A stretch of 64,000 nt of DNA from CBDDFV01 sp965227335. Its GTDB lineage: Bacteria; Planctomycetota; Phycisphaerae; Phycisphaerales; SM1A02. The DNA lies in the NCBI GenBank assembly GCA_965227335.1, contig CBDDFV010000002.1, positions 186,001 to 250,000 on the forward strand, read 5' to 3'. The notes below the pieces were generated by a model. That model was not told where the DNA came from. It did not search any database and saw only the letters and a program-made list of their open reading frames with translations. A program made the translations under genes and the position numbers. Numbering within the stretch: position 1 is the first letter of the stretch; each line of letters begins with the position of its first letter. Positions 58,179-64,000 of this stretch are shown here, one piece after another.

Positions 58179-58846
58179 GAGATCGTGAGTGTCCCTGTGA
58201 CGCCGGCGACGGTGGTTGATGTGATCGCATACACCCCGGTCGGGCACTCGGAGGCTGGCCGTGCGAACTCGACGATCTCCGGAGGCGACGGCAATCCACA
58301 GGTCCATGCCGGGGCGGACGCGTCCGCGCAGTAGCCACGCAACGCAAACCCGAACTCGATCGCCGTGGCGAAGACAGCGTCGCCGTCGTCGTTCTTGCCG
58401 CACGCCAACGACCGCGGTATGACGACGCTGATCGTCTGCTCGATGATGCGTTCTTCGCCCGGCGTGTCGGGGCAGGACGCCGAAGGCGCCGCGGTGTACG
58501 AGCAGACCGACGCTGACCCCGTCCAGAACGTCGACTGGTTGGAGCACACGGGGTTGTAGAAGACGTCCGAGCCCGCTGCAGGGGCCAGCCAGAAACACCC
58601 GTCAGCCAATCGTGTGAGCACCGCCGAGAGCGTGGCGGACAGGCTGATCGTGCAGCTTGGCACGCCCACCGGGAACTGCGCCGGGATCGCAAGCGACACG
58701 GCCATCGTGAGCGTGGCAGAGCAGCCCGCGCAGTCGGGCGGACACTGCTCCTGCCCGCAGCAGCATCCGGTCCCGTTCGTATCCAGCAGGGGGATCCCGT
58801 CGACGAGGTACGGCAGCCCGTTGGCATCGAGCACCGGCCGCCCCAT
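58175..58846 (-). CDS. Cysteine-rich structural-like protein
   Basis: This 223-residue protein has an N-terminal TNGTGCCCGQEQCPPDCAGC cluster and a mostly beta rest with several cysteines. It could be a virion surface protein stabilised by disulfides or metal. ATGA overlap with the downstream gene; the upstream gene ends one base before its start. No named family. Confidence 0.45.
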   Translation of the reverse strand: MGRPVLDANGLPYLVDGIPLLDTNGTGCCCGQEQCPPDCAGCSATLTMAVSLAIPAQFPVGVPSCTISLSATLSAVLTRLADGCFWLAPAAGSDVFYNPVCSNQSTFWTGSASVCSYTAAPSASCPDTPGEERIIEQTISVVIPRSLACGKNDDGDAVFATAIEFGFALRGYCADASAPAWTCGLPSPPEIVEFARPASECPTGVYAITSTTVAGVTGTLTIS

Positions 58847-58847
58847 A

Positions 58848-60062
58848 TCAGAGCAGCCCTTCGACCAGGAAGGTGTTCAGCTTCGCGACGTTGTTCGCGC
58901 TGGCGGCGCCCCAGTCGACCGCGATCTCAAGGTCGTTGTCCTGTGAGTCCGTGAACGCCGTTGGTCCCGCCGAGATCTCGTAGCCATCCGCCGTACCGAC
59001 CTGCGACTCCGCACAAGTGACGAAGACCTCGCCGGCCGTCCGGATGTCGATCAGCCACTTGAGGCAGAACCGGCGGTCATCGCCGCTCGGACGCTTTGCC
59101 GTCACCGTGTGGATGGCCGTGTTGTCCAGGCGGAGCTGGAAGCCCACCGAGTCGGTCGACGTGTTGACGTCGAGCTCGCCGATCGCGGTCACGCGGTAGA
59201 GGTTGCCCTCGACGACAGTATCGGCCGGGAGCACATGCTTGATGTCGAAGTCTTCGACCGCCGCCTGATTCGAAATCTCAGAGGAGTCCGCCGCGTTGAT
59301 CCAGACGGTCCCCGCCGCGGCCGCGACGCCGCCGGGGACGCACGTTGCGTTGCCGATGGACTCGTTGGCGAGCAGGACGAACGACCCGTCCGCCAGCCGC
59401 TGGATCCGCACGCCCTCGTCGTCGTTGACCGACTTCGGCGGGTACACGCCGTTGGTGAGCAGTCGATCGACCGGCGTCGCGTTGGTGACGCTCACCTCCG
59501 GATTCGCGATCGCCTCAGCGTCGTACGTCGCGTTGGTGGCGCCAGTGACGGCGGTGATCTTCGCCGACCAGATGTCCTGCGGATCCTGGTACCAGAACAG
59601 ACGGACGTAGCTGTCGCCATCGGCCTCATCGTCGACCAACGGGACGAGCATGATCTCCACGATCGGCTCCTCGTCCTCGATGATGCCCACGCCGACAGGT
59701 GAGGACCGCAGCGTCGACATGTCGGCCAGATTGAAGGCGGGCGCGCCGAAGTTGTCGTTCGGGGGCGGATCGGACGGACGCTCACTCGTGAACCCGTTCG
59801 CTGCGTCCTGCCACGTCCCGGTCAACCGGTTGAAGAAGACCTGCCGCCAGGCGTACTCGACCAGGGTGATGCCGGCCGTCGGAACGACGAGCTGCTTGTC
59901 GACAAGCTTTGCCCGGAAGCGTCGCAGCCGGCCACGTTGCGTCGCGCCCGCCTGTTCTCTCGCTAATTGCCCGAGGGCGCCGGTGATCTTCCCGTACGTC
60001 GAGCTGCGAAGGGCGATCGGCGACTGCCGCGGAGGCGGAGGGAACTCAAAGCCGGCCATCAA
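58848..60062 (-). CDS. Large beta-rich phage structural-like protein
   Basis: This 404-residue protein has a helical start (TYGKITGALGQLAREQAG), a central beta region and a C-terminal jelly-roll-like part (GNLYRVTAIGELDVNTSTDS, FQLRLDNTAIHTV). Its ATG overlaps the upstream stop. Position just after the tape-measure and following gene suggests a distal tail or fibre-related protein. Confidence 0.5.
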   Translation of the reverse strand: MMAGFEFPPPPRQSPIALRSSTYGKITGALGQLAREQAGATQRGRLRRFRAKLVDKQLVVPTAGITLVEYAWRQVFFNRLTGTWQDAANGFTSERPSDPPPNDNFGAPAFNLADMSTLRSSPVGVGIIEDEEPIVEIMLVPLVDDEADGDSYVRLFWYQDPQDIWSAKITAVTGATNATYDAEAIANPEVSVTNATPVDRLLTNGVYPPKSVNDDEGVRIQRLADGSFVLLANESIGNATCVPGGVAAAAGTVWINAADSSEISNQAAVEDFDIKHVLPADTVVEGNLYRVTAIGELDVNTSTDSVGFQLRLDNTAIHTVTAKRPSGDDRRFCLKWLIDIRTAGEVFVTCAESQVGTADGYEISAGPTAFTDSQDNDLEIAVDWGAASANNVAKLNTFLVEGLL

Positions 60063-60895
60063 GACGTCCCCGGGATGCCCAGCGCCGCGAAGTTCGCCGT
60101 GCCGGGGAATGGCTGATACCAGTACACGTTGCTCGCCCGGCCCACGGTGTACGGATCCGCCTCGCCGGCGTTGGAGTTGACGAGGATCACCTCGCCCTCG
60201 TCGTTGCGCTCAGGCACCTGCTGCAGGTGGTAGTACTCATCGGCGGCGAACGTGATCGAGATCCGTGTGACGTCGTCCTGTTCGCTGATCCGGGCGTCGA
60301 GCAGGAGCAGCGTGCCCTCGGCGAACGTGTTGCCGCGGATCGTGAATGCCGCGTTGTTGCGCTTGTAGCGGGCGGCGTTAAGAGCGGGGAGGTTCGCGAT
60401 CAGCCCGTTGACCTCCCAGGAGATCGTGACCTCCCAGTTGCGCCGGAAGTCGTCGATCGGCTCGCCCCCGACGTCGACGTGCAGGCCCTTGATGTCGGTG
60501 GTGTCGGGGTTCGTGATCTTCGCCGGCGTCGCCGGCAGGATCAGCGGCGCCGCAGATGTCCCGATCCGCCACACGGGAACGATCGTCCGCGGCGTCGACG
60601 TGTCGACCCGGTACGTGTTCTCCTCGGGCTCCGAATCGTCGATCCGCCAGGTGGTGTCCCGGTACTCCGCGGTGACGTCCCAGGAACTCGTCAGTCCGCC
60701 CTCGCGCACCGGCCGCACCGTAATGCGGCGCAGAACGCTGTTCGGCCGTCCCGGGTACGTCGTCGGGATGTCTGCCGCGCCGCGCGCCTCATCTTCGTCG
60801 GCCGCATCGCGCACCCGGTACATCAGTTCCGCAGTCGCACCCTGATCGTCCCAGGCCACCTGGCGGTCCTGCTGGATCCCTGACGGCGGCATCAC
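60059..60895 (-). CDS. Phage tail-associated protein, unknown family
   Basis: This 278-residue protein is mainly beta (SVLRRITVRPVREGGLTSSW, WEVTISWEVNGLI, RISITFAADEYYHLQQVPER). Its start overlaps the stop of the tape-measure gene by ATGA. In tail modules this place holds the distal tail or baseplate protein; the sequence does not show which. Confidence 0.5.
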   Translation of the reverse strand: MMPPSGIQQDRQVAWDDQGATAELMYRVRDAADEDEARGAADIPTTYPGRPNSVLRRITVRPVREGGLTSSWDVTAEYRDTTWRIDDSEPEENTYRVDTSTPRTIVPVWRIGTSAAPLILPATPAKITNPDTTDIKGLHVDVGGEPIDDFRRNWEVTISWEVNGLIANLPALNAARYKRNNAAFTIRGNTFAEGTLLLLDARISEQDDVTRISITFAADEYYHLQQVPERNDEGEVILVNSNAGEADPYTVGRASNVYWYQPFPGTANFAALGIPGTS

Positions 60896-62424
60896 ACCAC
60901 CCCCTTCACCACGCCGCCGCGGTTGCGCAGACCCTCTTCGATCTTCTTGAGCAGCCGATTCCGCTCCTTCGCCATCGCCTCGATGGTGTCCTGGCCCGGG
61001 ATACGGAGCTGGCCGAGCGCCGTCGACACGGTCGCTACGGTCGCCTGGACGTCATCGGACCCACCCCTGTCCGATGTGAAGTTGAGGCGGTCGATGAGAT
61101 CGTTGATCTTGTCGTCTCGTGACGGGTCTTCCGGCCGATTCGATCGGGCCTCTGCGTCCCGCAGCCGACGCGCCATGCGGCTATCGAGGTCGCGCATCAT
61201 CTCTTCGATCTGCTGATCGATGTCGCCCACGTCGAACGGCGACCCGCCAGCGCGGACCCGCCGCAGCGCGGTGTTCGTTCGCGACGAGCTGTCGCGGATG
61301 TACGCCACGAACTGCTCATCCGACAGCAGCCCGGCCATGTTCAGCGCAGAGGCGAATGCTTCGCGCGGCGCCGCTCCCGCCTTCACGATCGCCTCGTCTG
61401 ATCCCGGGATCATGTCGGAGATGTCGTTGAGCAGGTCCTGAGCGAGCTTCTTCATCCGCAGGAAGAGGGTTTCGATGTTGACGAGCGCTGCATCCGCCAC
61501 GTTTTCCAGCGTCGCGATGATGGTGTCCGTCGAGAACTGCATCATGTCGATCCCGAGGAACTCGATCATGCGGTCCTTGATCGAGCCGGTCTTCTCGAAG
61601 ATCGCATCGACCTTGTCGGTGAGCGTGTCAACGCCGCCGATCAGGTACTCCAGGAAGCCGCTGCCCTTGCCCGTGAAGCCAACGAGCTTGCCGACCGACG
61701 TCGCCAAGCCCTGCGCGGAGTTCCACAGCCGCTTGAGACCACCCGCAGCCGTGTCGGCGCGATCCGCCCCGTCACGCAGACCGTCCCGACCGATTTCGAG
61801 CAAGCGATTGAACTTCTCTTGCCCGGTCGACAGATCGTCCACCTGAATGCCCAATCGCTTCAGCCCGGCGAAGTCACCTTGCGAGGCGCGGCCGACCAGG
61901 CGCATCGCTCGCTCACGAGTCAGGCCCATGTGCTCGAATTTCTCGGACAACCCGATCGCGGACGCCGTCGCCTGCTCCAACTCCTTCCCCGTGAGGCCGA
62001 ACGTCGTGCCCAGCGTCGCCGTCGCCTTGACCTGGTTCTCGGAGACCACGATCAGTCGCGAAAGCTCGTCAGCGAGCCCCCCAACCAGTTGCTGAGTCTC
62101 GCCACCCTCGTCGCCAACGATCTTGAGCGATCGAGCCAGTCGGGTATCCGCCTTCTCGGCGGCGACGACAGCGGTGGCGAGCGGGGCGGAGGCGGCCGCG
62201 ACCGCTCCGGTCAGTTTCAGGATGGCGCCGACGAAGCCCATCGCCTTGTCGACGACGTTGCCGAACCGCTCGAACGTCTCCTCCGACTCGCGTACTCGCT
62301 GATCCATCGAGTCAAAGGTCTCGTCCTTCTGCTGGTTCACCTCGGCGAGCTTCCGCATGAGCGGATCGTGGTGCAGGTCGAGCTCGCCATGCCACTCGGC
62401 AATTTTCTGGCTCATGGCAACCAT
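60892..62424 (-). CDS. Tail-tape-measure-like protein
   Basis: This 510-residue protein is nearly all helix. A coiled-coil start is followed by a hydrophobic AVAAASAPLATAVVAAEKAD segment and a region typical of tape measures (SRLIVVSENQVKATATLGTT, LGLSEKFEHMGL-like, RASQGDFAGLKRLGIQVDDL). Tape measures set tail length; at 510 residues the tail would be short. It overlaps the small gene before it by 13 bp and the next by four. Start at 62,424 or 62,415. Confidence 0.7.
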   Translation of the reverse strand: MVAMSQKIAEWHGELDLHHDPLMRKLAEVNQQKDETFDSMDQRVRESEETFERFGNVVDKAMGFVGAILKLTGAVAAASAPLATAVVAAEKADTRLARSLKIVGDEGGETQQLVGGLADELSRLIVVSENQVKATATLGTTFGLTGKELEQATASAIGLSEKFEHMGLTRERAMRLVGRASQGDFAGLKRLGIQVDDLSTGQEKFNRLLEIGRDGLRDGADRADTAAGGLKRLWNSAQGLATSVGKLVGFTGKGSGFLEYLIGGVDTLTDKVDAIFEKTGSIKDRMIEFLGIDMMQFSTDTIIATLENVADAALVNIETLFLRMKKLAQDLLNDISDMIPGSDEAIVKAGAAPREAFASALNMAGLLSDEQFVAYIRDSSSRTNTALRRVRAGGSPFDVGDIDQQIEEMMRDLDSRMARRLRDAEARSNRPEDPSRDDKINDLIDRLNFTSDRGGSDDVQATVATVSTALGQLRIPGQDTIEAMAKERNRLLKKIEEGLRNRGGVVKGVV

Positions 62425-62654
62425 CCCGCCTTCTCGCGGTAGCCGCCCTCGCCATCCGGCTCCAGGTACGACGGCGCCGGCACGCCGCCCGGGAGCATTT
62501 CGGGCTCAGTGACGACGTCGCGGACGAGCGGCAGGATGTCGGACTTGTACTGCTGCATGGCTTCAATGAACTCGATAACCGTCCAGTGCCACGGGTCACA
62601 CGCGGGGCTCGGAAAGAGGGCGGCGGCGTGGCGAACGCACGCCGCCACGGTCAT
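62412..62654 (-). CDS. Small protein before the tape measure, chaperone-like position
   Basis: This 80-residue protein starts at ATG 62,654 overlapping the stop of the upstream gene (ATGA) and overlaps the tape-measure start. WHWTVIEFIEAMQQYKSDIL resembles the small proteins that follow the first chaperone gene in tail modules. It may be the second tail assembly chaperone. Confidence 0.5.
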   Translation of the reverse strand: MTVAACVRHAAALFPSPACDPWHWTVIEFIEAMQQYKSDILPLVRDVVTEPEMLPGGVPAPSYLEPDGEGGYREKAGWLP

Positions 62655-63160
62655 GCCTGAGGCGCGGGATCGGGAACGGGCCCGGGCTGCTCTTCGGCCG
62701 GCGGCGGTTCGGGGCTCGCCGGCGCGGGTGCGTTTCCCGAGCCGTCCTCGTCCTTCCCCTTCTCCTTCTCCGGCTCGGGCAGGCTGGCCGCGGAGATCTG
62801 CTGCTTGAGCGACAGGATCTCGTCGAGCGTGAACGTCTGCGCGACCCTCTCCGCCGTCCACTCATGATCAGGCTCACCCAGCACGAGCGACTCGGTGAGC
62901 GTGTCGATCAGGCCGGCCATGGTCTTGCCGTGGATCAGCACCACGCTGATGTCGATCACGTCGCGGATACACTCGAGGCGCGCAGCGAGCCGCTCGCTCT
63001 CCTCGAAGCCCTCGCACGCGGCATCCACATCCGCCAGCCGTCGATCGCGGATGCGCCGCTCAATGCCGGCCATGACGCCCATCGTGAGGTAGGCGAACTT
63101 GAACGGCCGGTCATGCCGACCCGTTTTGAGTTCAATCGTCGGGAATCTCGGGCTGCTCAT
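62651..63160 (-). CDS. Tail assembly chaperone-like protein
   Basis: This 169-residue protein has a compact helical domain (KFAYLTMGVMAGIERRIRDR, ARLECIRDVIDISVVLIHGK) and a disordered Glu/Pro-rich C-terminal tail. Position between tail tube and tape measure fits a tail assembly chaperone. It overlaps the upstream gene by 29 bp and the next by four. Confidence 0.5.
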   Translation of the reverse strand: MSSPRFPTIELKTGRHDRPFKFAYLTMGVMAGIERRIRDRRLADVDAACEGFEESERLAARLECIRDVIDISVVLIHGKTMAGLIDTLTESLVLGEPDHEWTAERVAQTFTLDEILSLKQQISAASLPEPEKEKGKDEDGSGNAPAPASPEPPPAEEQPGPVPDPAPQA

Positions 63161-63350
63161 CAGACCCCTCGCTCGCGCGTTCGGTGTTGGTGGTGGGGAT
63201 GGTGTCGACGAGGCCGTCGCGGAGCCAGTTGCGGAGCTGATGCTCCTGATGGCCGTCGGCCAGGTCGAGCTCAGCGATGACATCGCCGCGGGCGGCGACG
63301 GTGGCGCCGGCCACGACGATGTCACGATTGGCGGTGTACTGGATCCGCAC
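63132..63350 (-). CDS. Small tail-module protein
   Basis: This 72-residue protein (MRIQYTANRDIVVAGATVAA, then an acidic tail) starts at GTG 63,350 behind GGAGAGCCCC. Short proteins of this look sit near tail-tube genes and are usually of unknown role. Confidence 0.5.
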   Translation of the reverse strand: MRIQYTANRDIVVAGATVAARGDVIAELDLADGHQEHQLRNWLRDGLVDTIPTTNTERASEGSDEQPEIPDD

Positions 63351-63362
63351 GGGGCTCTCCGA

Positions 63363-63773
63363 TCAGGCAGTCGGCGGGGTGATGGTGACCGCGCCGCAGT
63401 TCTGGCCCTGAATCTGGTAGGCGACCGAGTTGTTGAGCTGGAACGGACTGCTCACACGCAGGACGCGGAACGTGCCCGCGATCGTGCCCGGCGTCGTGGC
63501 GGAGTCGTCGTACTGGAACTCCATCTCGTACTTGCCCGGCCGAATCAGCGGCGTGCCCTTGGATCGGTGCACAGTCGCAGTCAGCGAGAGCGTGCGCTGT
63601 CCGATGTCGCCATCGGTGTACTCTTCGTTGAGCTCCGAGAAGTCGACGTCGGCCGCCTGGTCCTCGATGGTGAACGCCTGGACGTGAGCCAGTGCGTCGG
63701 CCGTGCCGCCCTCGACGTCCATCTTGATCGTGCCAACCTTGCCCTGGTACTTGTTGCCGTCATTCAGTGGCAT
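63363..63773 (-). CDS. Tail-tube-like major tail protein
   Basis: This 136-residue protein is beta-rich (GKVGTIKMDVEGGTADALAH, ADVDFSELNEEYTDGD, TLSLTATVHRS, GTFRVLRVSSPFQLN), as expected for a small tail tube protein, and sits directly upstream of the chaperone-like genes. No detailed match can be made by eye; another virion protein is possible. Confidence 0.5.
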   Translation of the reverse strand: MPLNDGNKYQGKVGTIKMDVEGGTADALAHVQAFTIEDQAADVDFSELNEEYTDGDIGQRTLSLTATVHRSKGTPLIRPGKYEMEFQYDDSATTPGTIAGTFRVLRVSSPFQLNNSVAYQIQGQNCGAVTITPPTA

Positions 63774-63792
63774 GACGTCGGTCCTTTCCGAT

Positions 63793-64000
63793 TCAGCGGA
63801 ACATCAGGTCCGCGAAAGTGGGTTGCATCTCCGCGATCTTCGCGGTGGCGCGTGCGCCGGCCTCGCGGAACGACTGAGCGAGTGCGTTGTCGATCACGTC
63901 CTGCGAGATCCGGCCGCTCCTACGGATTCGTTCGGCGGCGGATCGCATCGCGGCCCTCGCCTCACGCCGCACGATGGGCATGTACTTTTCCGGACGGGCG
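63793..64000 (-). CDS. Head-tail joining-like protein, N-terminus cut by window edge
   Basis: The frame is open to the right edge, reading ARPEKYMPIVRREARAAM onward and ending MQPTFADLMFR. Only 68 C-terminal residues are seen. Helical and basic, just upstream of the tail-tube-like gene, where head-tail completion proteins usually lie. Confidence 0.45.
   Translation of the reverse strand, partial: ARPEKYMPIVRREARAAMRSAAERIRRSGRISQDVIDNALAQSFREAGARATAKIAEMQPTFADLMFR

Larger units (their letters stand above)
53934..64000. mobile_element. Phage-like element right of the attachment site, incomplete
   Basis: The region has short, mostly overlapping genes: plus-strand small genes with signal or membrane segments to 57,646, then a minus-strand block with tail-tube-like, chaperone-like and tape-measure-like genes. 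No integrase, terminase or capsid gene is in the window. It abuts the island at the tRNA copy, so a prophage in tandem with the island is the simplest reading. Confidence 0.6.

Overview
The window is high-GC bacterial DNA. My best guess is a planctomycete of the Phycisphaerae type, from the mix of secreted tricorn and VPS10/BNR propeller proteins, the hybrid kinase, a response regulator with a cysteine-rich tail and a DUF3987 primase. This is inference from gene content; no rRNA or marker protein is present to prove it.

Region 1 (1-27,678) is ordinary chromosome. In order it holds a 6-phosphogluconolactonase running off the left edge; a lipoprotein gamma-glutamyltransferase; a DUF4442 thioesterase-like protein with an overlapping membrane protein; a GbsR/MarR regulator and a fatty-acid desaturase that share a 16-bp palindromic operator; a PepSY-like lipoprotein and a DUF4345 protein; a tricorn protease with an unusual inserted domain; CtlX; a xylose isomerase/xylulokinase pair; a signalling operon (a fumarylacetoacetate-hydrolase-like enzyme split by a receiver domain, an HPt protein and a second receiver); a TetR regulator; a secreted hydrolase; two coiled-coil stress-type proteins; a large BNR propeller protein; and a hybrid sensor kinase.

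Region 2 (27,679-53,933) is an integrated genetic element of about 26 kb inserted in a tRNA-Gly(CCC) gene. The tRNA 3' half is repeated at 53,888-53,933 with compensatory T-arm changes, and an identical 21-bp repeat lies just inside each end. The core is a tyrosine recombinase, a zinc-finger/TOPRIM/DUF3987 primase and overlapping excisionase-like genes. No capsid, tail or packaging gene is visible, so it looks like a phage satellite or integrative mobilizable element. Cargo flanks the core on both sides: an ATPase-TOPRIM pair; a DNA methyltransferase beside a GHKL ATPase and its small partner; a tightly overlapping four-gene operon (unknown protein, PLD-like nuclease, SNF2-like helicase, small protein); and a glycosyltransferase-radical SAM fusion with a WG-repeat protein. 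The four-gene operon and the fusion gene are the best candidates for undescribed systems.

Region 3 (53,934-64,000) is a second, phage-like region running off the right edge. It opens with a helix-turn-helix gene that reads through the attachment site, continues with small plus-strand genes ending at a clean terminator, and then has a minus-strand block of overlapping genes with the layout of a tail module (tail-tube-like protein, chaperone-like pair, tape-measure-like protein, distal tail genes). The two elements appear to sit in tandem at the same tRNA.
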